Positions 1 to 10,789 of a stretch of DNA of 64,000 nt are shown here, piece by piece. The notes under the pieces are model-generated. The model was given only the letters and a program-made list of their open reading frames with translations. It did not search any database and was not told where the DNA came from. The DNA comes from Plazaster borealis (lineage: Eukaryota > Echinodermata > Asteroidea > Forcipulatida > Labidiasteridae): contig CM037474.1 in the NCBI GenBank assembly GCA_021014325.1, positions 3,724,488-3,788,487 of the forward strand, read 5' to 3'. Each line of letters opens with the position of its first letter. Position 1 is the first letter of the stretch. A program made the position numbers and the translations under genes.

Positions 1-2619
1 AGAAAAAAGAAACTCCAGTTTTGCCGTCTTAAATGATTCTTGCATTGTCTTATTTTTGTGGTCTAAGGAAGTTCAATAGAGAAGGAGGGGGTAAGAGGTA
101 ATGGGGCAAGGGTAGTGGGCGTTTTTTGTTGTTTTTATTTCTCTCTTTTTAATTAGATATTTTTATTTTTTGAGGTAAAACTGCAAGGCTTACCCTCTAC
201 GATTTCGAGTAAACACTGAAACGTTTACCCCTTAGATCTTGTGTTCAAAGCATTGCAGTTTTTGATCAAAACCAAAAAGAAAACCTTGAAGTTTCTGCTA
301 AAAATTGAAAGCGTTGCAGTTTTCGATCACAATAGGGCATTTCCTGTCCGAATGATTATTATTTATTAATTTGTTTGGGGGTATAGGGGGGTTGAAGTAT
401 GTATTGAGGTCTTTAACAGTTAGATTATTTTGTATTTTGACGCAATTTTCGTTTGAAAATTTCAACATTAAAATAATGTCACCTTCAAAACATAAAATTT
501 ATTCCTACAAAATACTAATTTGAGAAACGAAACAAAAAACAAAAACCTATACCGTTTTTGGTTAGTTCTGATTAAATTTCACCGTTGCGTTAAATGATCT
601 CACATTAAACAAACATTAATTGGTTTATTTTAACCACCATTTAATAAACTTTATGTGTTTATTTATCATTACATATTATTCCACCCTTGAGTCGCATTTC
701 TGTTCATTACCGCGGGATCTTGCGGGAGCCAGTTGCGTATCCCTGTGGTCTTTGACAGGCACAGGTGATTGGAACCAGCCAAAGAAAACGACAGGTACCC
801 GATTACCGCTGCACACCAGATAAACATATAGGCCTAGTAGGGGTCGGGGTACTCGACGGCTTGATGCCGTGACGCGATATTCAAAATGGCCATCAGCCAG
901 GCATGTTCGGTATGTTTACACTGTGGACGTATTACCATCATTTTGATGTGATTTAATCAGATCTGGATTTATTGTATCTAGAGGTAAGCTTTATCTTGTA
1001 GTTCATTTAAGTTTAAAATGTAGAATAGGAATATGGCTCGTGGGAACCCGTGTTTAAACACTTAAATTGTCATAAAACGGGTAATGTTGTGGCATTTCTA
1101 TGTCCACCTTCATGCCCCTACGTAAACAACGGCACTTGACAACAGCCGGAAGTAGCTGTCGTTGGGCCCATTGTATGTGATTGTATTGTGCAATGGCGAC
1201 TTGCCGTCAATCAAATGAAACAATCGACATTTCTGTTTAGAGAATATGGGTTACGTAATCTCTAACCACTTGTAGTTTTCATAAATTGTATTTCTACCTC
1301 AATGCGTGGATGGTTGTATCTGAGATCAATGTGTGGGCCAACATGTTTCTAAAATGGAAAAAAGGGGAATTGCATGTAACGTGAGCTGTTGTAAACTGGG
1401 AAACTGCTTACCAAAAAAAGAAAGACCTGTGCTGTGGTGTCATCAAAATAATTATAATGGTCTCACGTGAATGAGGGGGGTTGGGTGGGTATCTGTTTGA
1501 AAATGAATTTGCTGATTTTAAGTTGTGATTTCCTTGAAACAATTACCGAATACAGAGAACGACGATACTGTGTAATTTTATTTCTGGTTGATAATGATAT
1601 TCAATGTTGTGTGTATTCGAAACTTGCCCAATTCACTATAAATAAATAAAATAAATAAATGAAAACAAGTGCAGTTATTCATAATCTAGGAACTTGGGTA
1701 ACAGTTTAAATTTGAGGACATTTTAATCGTTCATCTTTGGTTTAAAATGGTAGAATTTCAATATGAGCTCTTCGATAAAGGAACGTGTACGACCCATCAA
1801 TGTTTTAAAGACTTTTTGCCTTTTTTTCTTTGACGCAAATAATTAAAGTTTGAAGTAATTTTTTGAAATCGAAAATCGGGTTGTGCGGGCGTTTCAACAA
1901 AATTGTATAATTTTTGTATTATTAAAAAAAATTAACAGTGGTAATTCTGAGTTAGCACCTGAAAAAAAAATTGCCGCACAATCACTGCACATTAATTTAA
2001 AAAAGAGGATTCATGCAACGGCAAAATCCTCCTCAAAGACGCTTAATGCCCTTTGCAAAATAACAATTAGAAGCATGGCTATTGTACACAGCAAAAACAA
2101 ATCCTACGATTGTTACTATTGATGCTTTAGACAAATACGTAGGTATGAACAACATGAAGCAAAATTATTTTAAAAAACTAAAATTAGTGTTAATTCTAAA
2201 ACGAATTTATTTAAACAAAACAAAAGACAATGTCAATGAATTATTGTACCAAAAACCCTACCTGGAAAAAAAAAGAATTCCCCATATCGACCATTTAAAG
2301 AAACAGAATCCTTGGCTGAATTTATTTTCACAGTGTAAACAATTATGTATTTAACTCCCCAGGGTAAAAAAAACAACACCCGTAGGACTTGTTCCTAACG
2401 TATCATACAACAATCCAAATGAATTTTGCCTCATTGTCATCATCCCCCAAACAACTCTATCCGATTACCCTTTTGTAGTCCCCCCAAAAAAACAAAATTA
2501 ATAAATACCCCCCATCCAATATGATGGGGGTGCTGGAGTACTATAGCACCCCCTACCTTTCAAACGTAAGGCGAATCTAGCCGTCAAGTTGATGCACATT
2601 AGGAATTAGTTCGGCCATA

Positions 2620-4440
2620 AGTAAGAACTTATCTGTCGATGCTGTTTTGAACAAGAACAATTTTTCTTGAATATACAGTGCTGAATTTCCTTAGTGTTAT
2701 TTATGTTTAAAACAAAACGTTTTGTGGGGTAATTAAAAGAAAAATATGCCGATAAAATCCCACCTCCAGAAGGGACATTTAAGTGCCAAATAGTGGCTCA
2801 GATTTCACGACAGAGCATCTAGGACCCCGACACTTCCGGGGCCCTTAAGCGGGCCCCGGACCGCACGCCGTAATGGCTCGCGCTCCCCGCTCGCCGATTC
2901 TCTTGAAAATCCAGCAACCTTTGTCAAAAATGTGCTCTCGCGGGCCTGTTTAGTTCAATCCAGTCCATGGCCAAACCCGGTCTCTTTTTTTCAAGCCCTA
3001 ACGAAACCTCAACCGAACATGCCAAATCTAAAGAGATCACCGGTGAAATGTTTACTGCTAGCCCTTGCTACTTTCCACTGACCACGGCATGAGCCTCTAA
3101 AACCCTTTATATTCCAGCTCTAGCTAGGCATATTCCTTCATTCCACAACGAGTACTACCGAATCAGACACTCAAATATTATCCAACAAAAACACATGTGA
3201 AATTACGGCATGGCCCTTCGCTACAATTCATGTCCTTGGTGGTCACAATCCACCCATGGTCGTCAATCCGGCTCACCAGCCCACTGACCCTCTCCAATTC
3301 AATGCATCATCTCAGACTATACCGGTACCGTACCACGGAGAGTACCCACCAATCAACGCTGTTATTCCCGCCGTCATGTTGATCCCAGCTAGCCTTCTTG
3401 AGACCCGCCACCCTCCCCCGCAACCCCCCCCCGCAACAACCCCAGATGTATTCCCATCAGTAGTCAGACCAGTAATTCCCAATACCGTTTCCTATAAAAA
3501 TTATGAACTAATTTGCTATATCTACAGCTTGTGCCAAACTCAAATATTTTTTAAGTTCGAACGCAGCAGCGTAACTAGGCTAAAATTTCAGGGGGGCACA
3601 AGGGGGGTGCACCCTTTTTTCAAGGGGGGGCACTCCTGGCCAAGTTTCCCTTTGCTTTTTTCTTTAAAACAAGCCCATGCCCGTAAACGGGGGGGGGGGG
3701 GGTCGGACGGCCCCCTAAAAAAAGTAAACATAAAAATAAAATAAACCAATCAGCTATAAGAAATAAAGAATAAAAAAGTCTGCAAACAAAATTCTAATTA
3801 AAAAAGTCTGCAGCGTAACTGTGCAACTAATAAATAACACACTTAGCAAAACGTTTGTTCAGTCTGCTCATTATCGTTAAATTATGACATTTATAACATA
3901 CAATGATATACAAAGATGTAAATAGAGGACGCAATGGGTGGCATACGCAGTCTGAGCATTAAATATGCAGAAATAATATTGATACAAAGCTGTAATTGAG
4001 TTGTTTTCAGATATAATAACCAATATCATAGCGCAAAAATGGTGCACCAAATGGCTTGAAATGGGCATTCTTTTTTACAAAATTTCGAACTTCTGAGAGG
4101 GGGGCACATCCTCCTCCCACTTTCTCCTGCGTCGCAAAGGGTCCCCTGTTACCACTCACAAATGATTTATTAAGTATATAAAGCAAGGGTTTCCCATGCC
4201 GTAGTACACTGCGTACTAGGATACCAATATTAACTGTTACACTATGCCCCTTTTCAGTCATGGCTTCGGCTTGGCTCTGGCTTAGGCTCCACCCACTTGT
4301 TTGAAACCCTATACCGTATGTGCACGTTTTCAAAATAACTGACAGAGTCTAAGCCAGAACCCAAGCTGAAGCTGTGGTTTTGAAAAGGCCTGGATGTTAA
4401 AGTAAATATAAACATCCGATAATTGTTTTACTTTGTTGTT
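2620..4440. other. Left-arm-specific segment, partly GC-rich
   Basis: Mirror homology breaks near 2,615 (right-arm partner near 31,172) and resumes near 4,405 (partner near 30,545). The intervening sequence is about 1.8 kb here but about 0.6 kb, and unrelated, in the right arm. Positions 2,820-3,500 are richer in G+C than their surroundings. They hold a proline-rich open frame running from about 3,124 to 3,744 with no domain I recognise. Positions 3,575-3,720 and 4,080-4,150 contain G-rich tracts of dispersed-repeat character. The segment may be a remnant of a retroelement or other insertion. Confidence 0.6.
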
Positions 4441-4448
4441 TTTTACAG

Positions 4449-4500
4449 CCTGCTGGCAGAACAAAGATCTACAAAATAAACATCCTTATTTCATCTATTG
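4449..4500 (+). other. Exon-like 52-nt block, left copy
   Basis: A T-rich tract ending in TTTTTTACAG precedes the block, and GTAAGT follows it directly. An equally long copy (30,447-30,498, minus strand) keeps both splice signals. One frame is open (AGRTKIYKI within it), but 52 nt is not a multiple of three and the peptide is too short to assign. It could be a real internal exon of a duplicated gene or a non-coding transcript exon. The pairing of both splice sites in both arms is what supports it. Confidence 0.4.
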
Positions 4501-4844
4501 GTAAGTAAACATGTTACACAATAATTCATATTGGACGCTTATGGGTGCATCGTTGCAAACGCTTCCATTTCATGAGCAGAGTGAAATGGAAAAGCCAGAT
4601 TTCAGATCCTTGTAATTTGAATTGAAAAGATTTTTACAATAAACACGAATGAGACACGGAAACTCCTTTGTGTGAGTTCAATGTATTTCATTCGGGAATT
4701 GTCACAGAATACAATCACTCAATGAAATCTGGCTTTTCATTCACCTTGAGAAATGGAATAGTCCAAGTTTCACCTGAAATATTATTTTCTGGGAAATGCA
4801 CTCGAATGCAACCAATCTTTGTATAAACACAGGCTTGGATTTTC

Positions 4845-5010
4845 ATCTTTGGGAGGGCAAGGCCATTTACATTTTGCAAAGGGCAGTTGTATTGGAAAAT
4901 CTTAAGGTCTATGGGAAACTTTTGAAGGGACATCAAGGCCAAGACCAGGGGCAACAGAGGCCAAAGCCTCCGTGTAATTCCAGCCCTGTTAACATTGGTT
5001 GGCCATGAGG
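4845..5010 (+). repeat. Dispersed repeat, GGGCAAGG family
   Basis: This copy carries the family's characteristic pieces: 'gggcaaggcc', a block resembling 'ggaaaatcttaa', then 'gggacatcaaggcca'. Mirror copy at 29,945-30,125. Related copies lie near 10,130, 25,130, 46,110, 53,260, 56,985 and 59,225. The overlapping short open frames are by-products of the repeat. Confidence 0.6.
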
Positions 5011-5049
5011 TAGCAGACGCAAATCGAGTTGTGCGGGAAGACAAGGGGA

Positions 5050-6100
5050 GACTCCGGAAGGCACTTTTTTTCCTTTTTTTAATTACTGAAAAATGTTTGG
5101 GCCAATTCCGCTGAAACTACATGTAATCCTCAATGAAACCCTCTAGTTTGACATTCTAAAGTCACCTTTAACATTGAGCGCTGTACATACAGGTCAGGCA
5201 TATTGTGGGATAGCTTGGGCTCCAGCCGAAGCTTATTCATTTGTGTACAGTGTATAAGCCCATTGTGTTGTGTGCAGATCTAATCCCCTTGAGTTTCACC
5301 ACTGCCAAGCTAGCAAAGCTCAATGCTATGAGTCTAGCGACAGGTTGTAAATAAACAGAGAAGGGATTGTGTCAACCAAACAATGTTATATACGCGTAAT
5401 AGAAACTGCCTTCCGTGAGCTCCCCTTTGGCTACGCGTGTAATTTGAAGGGGGGTGCAGCTCGCAGCCGGGTTTCTTAAGGCTCATTGATCCTGTACTAT
5501 AATGGCTGTAGACATCTAACTTGATACACCCATCTTTTTTAAATTTTATGTATGTAACACCCTTGTAAACTAATTCCTAAAATTAATAAAAGAAAATCTT
5601 TCTATAAGGCCACATAAAAATAAAAAATTGTTGATCGTCCTTTTTTGATGGGAAGTGGGAGAGGGAGGGCGTTTTTTTTTTTTTTGACATGGCAAAATAT
5701 GAAATAAAGAATAAAGATATCATCATAATCACTATAAAACAAATGGTTTGTGTGATTTTGATGTTTTCAAATGTTTTGTTAAACCCTTTCAAATCCTAGA
5801 TGACATTTTCTGTAAACATTTTCAAAAAACTAAATTGCAGCCTAAGTAAATATTTGAAGAATTTTTCTTGTTTTGCGAACATGAATAATCTTTCTTCAAT
5901 CATCTGTTTCCGACCTACGGATTTTGAAAAAAATATCAGCTAAACAAAATTCTGGGAGCCAAGTTTGACTGAAAAGATCATTAAAAATACCGTTTTTTAT
6001 GATTAAAAAAAAAAATTGGGGTCGGGGGGTTTTGTAGGGTCGGGTGGGGACGATCAACAATTTTATTTTCTTATGTGGCCTAAGATCACTGCTCTTTTTT
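5050..6100. other. Arm sequence without recognisable features
   Basis: AT-rich arm sequence without a convincing frame. It contains a T homopolymer near 5,671-5,685. Confidence 0.4.
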
Positions 6101-6109
6101 TTACTGGAT

Positions 6110-6370
6110 CAAAACTTCAGTTCAAACCCAAAGCCTAACCCTAACCCCATTTCCAAATTTAACCCTAACCCCTTTTTTTACTGGATCAAAACTTCAGTTC
6201 AAACCCAAAGCCTAACCCTAACCCCATTTCCAAATCTTACCCTAACCCCTTTTCAAATCTAACCCTAACCCCTTTTCAAATCTAACCCTAACCCCTTTTC
6301 AAATCAAACCCTAACCCCATTTTCCACCAAAACTCTAACCCCGTTTTCCACCCTAACCCTAACCTCGTTT
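6110..6370 (+). repeat. Telomere-like 23-bp tandem repeat, short left copy
   Basis: The core is AACCCTAACCCC followed by TTTTCAAATCT, in roughly eight to ten imperfect units. The first part includes a longer direct duplication of the flank (about 6,100-6,165 and 6,175-6,235). This is the C-rich complement of the much longer right-arm array at 28,985-29,790. The CCCTAA cores resemble metazoan telomere repeats, but the regular non-telomeric spacer marks an interstitial satellite. Confidence 0.85.
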
Positions 6371-6659
6371 CAAAATCTAACGATTTTTTTCAGTTTGAAA
6401 AATAAATTAAAAATCTCACTTCTGTTTAAATTTCATTATTGAGAAACGCAATTTTTTTCAGGACATTTTCAGTTTAATGCCAACTGAAAATAGACAAAAG
6501 TTTGGCCGTGATTCAAAATTGAATGTTGTTTTAATATTATTATGGTTTCATTTTTGTGTGCAGATCTCATGTGGATATTTGGAATCTATTATTAGACGAG
6601 CCGCACGCGCGACAAAACAACCCAGCTCTGAGAACAAGTTGGACAAGTTGATTCCTACA

Positions 6660-7265
6660 TGGACAGCAACGTCTGCTGATTCCTACAACGTCTGATTCCT
6701 ACATGGACAGCAACGTCTGATTCCTACATGGACAGCAACATCTGATTCCTACATGGACGGCAATATCTGATTCCTACATGGACAATCTGATTCCTACATC
6801 GACAGCAACGTCTGATTCTTACATGGACAGCAATATCTGATTCCTACATGGACAGAAACGTCTGATTCCTACATGGACAGTAACGTCTGATTCCTACATG
6901 GACAGCAATGTCTGATTCATACATGGACAGCAATATCTGATTCCTACATGGACAATCTGATTCCTACATTGACAGCAATATCTGATTCTTACATGGACAG
7001 CAATATCTTATTCCTACATGGACAGCAACGTCTGATTCCTACATGGACAGTAACATCTGATTCCTACATGGACAGCAATGTCTGATTCCTACATGGACAG
7101 CAATATCTGATTCCTACATGGACAATCTGATTCCTACATTGACAGCAATATCTGATTCTTACATGGACAGCAATATCTGATTCCTAGAGGACAGCAACGT
7201 CTGATTCCTACATTGACAGTAACATCTGATTCCTACATGGACAGCAATGTCTGATTCCTACATTA
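6660..7265 (+). repeat. 25-bp tandem repeat, left array
   Basis: About 24 units of a 25-bp motif containing TCTGATTCCTACATGGACAG. Some units are shortened (for example GGACAATCTGATTCC), and variants AACG, AATA and AATG follow the CAG. The mirror array is at 28,020-28,665 in the opposite orientation. There are no unique spacers, so it is not a CRISPR array. Confidence 0.92.
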
Positions 7266-7269
7266 AGAG

Positions 7270-7905
7270 ACTCATGTGAGGCTATGGTTACCTCAAGAAT
7301 GATCATCACAAACATCCGTTTTAAGAGAGTACTCGGTTTGAAGGGTGTGCTCAATTTTTCTTTTGTCATGTTTTTTTGTGTTGCAAAACAATAAATAATC
7401 AATTTTTTCATATTTAGTTTTCCGTTTCAAACTTGCATAATCAAAAGACAGTGTGCAAGACTTTGAAATGATTATGTTTAAAACTGAAGAATTTTACAGT
7501 TATTCATGATCCATATCATCAGTTTTGGCATCTACATCAAAAGGTTAAAATAATTGATATGCAAAAAAATGACATGTCAATGATTTTCTGATAAAAAGTA
7601 TTGTCAAAGTAACAACCAATATTCTAGGTTTACTTTAAATACTGATAAGTAAAGTTATTGATGTAATTTAAAAAACAATTGTAAATAAAATGGTAAACTT
7701 TAAGAATCTAAATTTTCTTTCTGTCTGATTGTCATCTTTTTGTGTCATACATGTATTAGTTGAGAAAGATTAGTATGCGAAATGGAAACTTAAAAAAAAG
7801 GAAACAAACATGTAAAAATATCTTCACAAGTTTTTAAATTTTATTTAATCAAAAAGCAAACAAGTTATTTTTTTCTGGTGGCGATACAATTTTAAAATAA
7901 ATAAA
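7270..7905. other. AT-rich arm sequence, nothing assignable
   Basis: The segment is mirrored at about 27,500-28,015. I see no convincing frame or repeat unit in it. Confidence 0.4.
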
Positions 7906-7913
7906 TAATGTCA

Positions 7914-8005
7914 ACAGAGGGCGCCCTTTAAGGTACAATCGAGCAAGGCATTCTGGGAAAGAAAACAAAATGGCGCGGCGAGATCGTACACCATGGGAAC
8001 GAGGT
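7914..8005 (+). promoter_or_regulatory. Promoter-like block conserved in both arms
   Basis: The block has GAGGGCGCCC (CTCF-like core), then GCATTCTGGGAAA (resembles a ZNF143-type element), then AAAATGGCGCGGCG (YY1-like). The mirror block at 27,415-27,500 keeps the motifs. Such clusters mark metazoan promoters, but no transcript start can be shown from sequence. A dispersed repeat carrying these words is the alternative. Confidence 0.25.
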
Positions 8006-8104
8006 TGTTATATTATAGATACTGTACAGTGTACATGCACGTACATTAGTGCATCACATTTCGTTCTAATATTCATCAGGTCCAAAAATGTATGCTCCAA
8101 CCCG

Positions 8105-8455
8105 GAACAAGCGGTGGTCCAGTGGATAAGCGCACGCAAATGAAGGGACAAGATCGGAAGACCTGCATGGTTCGAACCCCGGCCAGGACAAGCAAAGACA
8201 AGACCAAGAGATCAAGACAAGAAGAGGACACGCAAGAGGAACGCACACGGACCCCACGAGACGCAAAGAAGAGGAGGCAACACGGAGGAGATACACAGGA
8301 GGGACAAGTGGACACGGAGAGGACGATGGAGGGGAGAGAGAGAGAGAGAGAGAGAGGGGTGGTGGAGGTGGACCGGGCAGGAAAGGGAAGACGAAAATTT
8401 ATTTAATTTATTTAATTTTTTATTTTTTATTTAAAAAAAAAAAAAAAAAAAAATT
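8105..8455 (+). mobile_element. tRNA-derived SINE, left copy
   Basis: The 5' part has pol III promoter boxes: A box TGGTCCAGTGGATAAG near 8,116 and B box GGTTCGAACCCC at 8,169-8,180. The body is purine-rich with a (GA)n run near 8,337-8,356, and the element ends in an A-rich tail. It cannot be a working tRNA gene because the sequence between the boxes does not form a normal anticodon arm and the 3' half is missing. Mirror copy at 26,965-27,307. The open frames across it come from the purine-rich body. Confidence 0.75.
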
Positions 8456-8610
8456 AACGGTCTTTCATTTTCTTAAAATCGCCTGAAACGTGTGCTCGTT
8501 AATTATTTTCATTTTTCATTAAAAAAAAAAAAAAAAAAAAAAAATCCAAATTTTTTTTAATTAATGGTCTTTCATTTTCTTAAAATCACCTGAAACGCAT
8601 GCTCGTTAAT
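8453..8610 (+). repeat. Short tandem duplication behind the SINE
   Basis: The string GGTCTTTCATTTTCTTAAAA followed by 'cgcctgaaacg' or 'cacctgaaacg' and GCTCGTTAATTA occurs at about 8,459 and again at about 8,565, separated by a poly-A run. The right arm has the same duplication at about 26,805-26,965. Confidence 0.7.
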
Positions 8611-8614
8611 TATT

Positions 8615-9580
8615 TTTCAAAAAAATTTTTTTGTTGAAATTTTACACCTAAAAATCATTAAAAACGAACATTTTTTTAAATTATAACCTCCAAAACACCC
8701 TTAAACGGTGCAGAACACACTTCCTAATGTTCTTTTTAACATTCTACATGACTAATGCATTCTGGTGACAAACAATTTCACAGGAAAGTGTCATTTGTAA
8801 TAAATTAATGCTTATTTACAACTCTATGACGTTATTTGTAAGTGCTATACACAATTTCATTGCACAGAATCACGTATTTGTGACTATCCCTTCAAACTAC
8901 TTCTTATTTAAGGGCCTAAAACGTTATTTTCATTCAAAACATCTTTAAAAATGGTCAGTGTAAGTACCAAGAACATCTGCATTAACTGTACTATGTTAAT
9001 TACACCAAATAACATTCCATTTCTTAATTGATTTCAATAATTAACTAAGAATTGTTAAGCTGTCATATTAAAAGCTTGTAAAAGGCCCATGAGAAAACAC
9101 GTGATTTGCAGTTAATATTGTCCTTGATAACACATTAGCCAAGTGTTACAAGTAAATCAAAACAAGTGAGTGAAGAAATTAGTCTGGCACCTACATGTAT
9201 CATTGATATTTAAGGTTGTATTAGCACTTGGAGACAGGGAATTAGACAATAAAAGTTGTCCAGAGTAAAGTCAAAATTAGAAGCTTAAAAGGACCATTCG
9301 CATTTTCAAGTTTCCAAGTTAAATGTATCAAAGAAACATAAAAATAAGATAACTATGCATTTTGGGGTTCTCATAGATTTGCAGAATCTAGTTTTCAAGA
9401 TAAAACTGTGGAAAGATAAAGTACTACAAGTTTAACTTAGATTTATGCAAATGCAGACATTCACTCTGAGCTTCCATATTTGGATTCTGTTAAAACTGAA
9501 GGCCCTGTTGGTTTGTACGATGTTTTGCTGATAAATATCATCATGCATAATATAAAGACATCAAATTTGTCAAGCACTCA
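8615..9580. other. AT-rich arm sequence, nothing assignable
   Basis: Closely mirrored at about 25,780-26,800. No persuasive coding frame or RNA structure is visible, although the similarity is continuous over about 1 kb. Confidence 0.4.
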
Positions 9581-9584
9581 GCTG

Positions 9585-9866
9585 GGGCCAATTTCATAGA
9601 GCTGCTTAACGGCCGATTTTGTGCTAACTGCGCGAGTTTCCATTTCAAAGCACTGCCAACCATAAGCTCACGAAAAGGCATGCTAACCTTCTGGTGCATA
9701 CTGTAGGAAAATGAGTGACGTAACAAGGCAAATCCACGCTGAAAGCGCAAGCTTGACTGCCAATTTTCTTCCTGTTAAATAAAGTTACGCCTTAAAGCAA
9801 ATTCTTCTGCTATAGTTAGCACGAAAATTTGCTTACCGCTAACCAGCGCTATGAAATTGGCCCCCG
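9585..9866. mobile_element. MITE with GGGGCCAATTTCATAG termini, left copy
   Basis: It begins GGGGCCAATTTCATAGAGCTG and ends as the complement, CAGCGCTATGAAATTGGCCCC. The termini are inverted repeats of about 25 bp around a non-coding core. The mirror copy is at 25,546-25,774. Related ends occur at about 34,797, 35,152, 37,686 and 59,300. Confidence 0.75.
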
Positions 9867-10129
9867 ATCTGTTTACAAGTCCTGTTTAACTTTACATACG
9901 TACAATAAGATTGCAAGATTTTCACTACATTGTATGCCGAACATTATAAAGTAATACAATTTTAGTCTGAAAACACTGCTTTGACACAAATATGAGGCAA
10001 TTCTTAATCTATACTTGTGTATATTTTGAAAAGAATCCTTGGTGTAACAATGTGATGCATTGACGAGTTAGGAACAAGATTGATTTCTTCTTTTCAGATT
10101 ACGCATGATTCAGGCCTGATATTTCGTTC

Positions 10130-10290
10130 TTGTTAGGGCAAGGCAGCTTTTCCTCAGTTAAATGGAAGACTATGATTGGAAATTTAAATTAGTACTGGAA
10201 CATTTCAATGGACACCAAGGCAATGAACCAGACCGAGTGCATGGAGGTAGTTGCGCCATTGGGCTTCTTGAAGTATCAGGCCTGATGATT
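10130..10290 (+). repeat. Dispersed repeat, GGGCAAGG family
   Basis: Contains 'gggcaaggca', 'ttttcctcagttaaa', 'cacccaaggcaatg'-like and 'ttgaagtatcaggcctgat' pieces seen in other family copies. The open frame starting MEDYDWKFK is present in both arms, but its sequence is the repeat itself. Confidence 0.6.
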
Positions 10291-10543
10291 CAAAGGAATT
10301 ACAAAATATATACAAAAATACTCAGCAAACATTTAACAACAAAAGGACCAAGATATACTCGCTACATTACAAAATCAGTCCCATAGGACCGCAGACGACA
10401 AAGATCTGTTTACGCAGTAAAAAGCTTTGAATTGAAATCATAGCTTTGGTGTAAACAACAAACAATCTCATGTCTGAGAGGTTTTAAGAGTCCATGTAAA
10501 CAGATCTTTTTACAATAAGTAAAACTCACTACGTGAGACGTAC

Positions 10544-10705
10544 CTTAATATCCTAGTATTGAATGAATTACAAAGTTGAACTGAAGTAGCTTGAGACGGT
10601 GAGAAGATGATGTACTTGAATTCATGATGATGCTGCATCTCATGGGCTCTCTTCAGTCAAGCTAGCGCGACTTTCATACCAAGGTTCGTCATCATCTTGA
10701 GTGTT
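10544..10705 (-). other. Exon-like block A, left arm
   Basis: On the minus strand the block follows an acceptor tract ending TTTACAG and runs into a GTACGT donor at 10,543-10,538; it is 162 nt long. Its first 21 codons read as an open peptide including QDDDEPWYES and SLTEESP, then a TGA at 10,640-10,642. The cysteine found in the other three copies is an arginine here. It lies just distal to the 81-bp array. It may be a terminal coding exon of an unrecognised gene, or a decayed copy. Confidence 0.45.
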
Positions 10706-10789
10706 CTGTAAACAGAAATTCAAAGGAGAAAATTAATGCATAAATTAAAAAAACCAAGTGGAGAACAGATTGCATACATTTTATACAGT

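Noticed and set aside
6660..7265. CRISPR array
   Set aside because: Units are contiguous 25-mers without unique spacers, no cas genes are present, and the context is eukaryotic. The same applies to the 23-, 67- and 81-bp arrays.
8105..8180. Functional tRNA gene
   Set aside because: A and B boxes are present, but no acceptor stem or anticodon arm can be formed. The element has a SINE body and A-rich tail. The same reasoning applies at 42,740-42,826, 44,972, 54,361 and 61,550-61,622.
8092..8406. Basic, Arg/Lys-rich frames over the SINE in both arms (also 26,964-27,343)
   Set aside because: They are produced by the purine-rich SINE body and its complement, with no independent support.
10162..10386. 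Conserved MEDYDWKFK frame found in both arms (also 24,975-25,250)
   Set aside because: The sequence is a dispersed-repeat copy. Conservation reflects arm duplication, and the C-terminal part diverges and ends differently in each arm.
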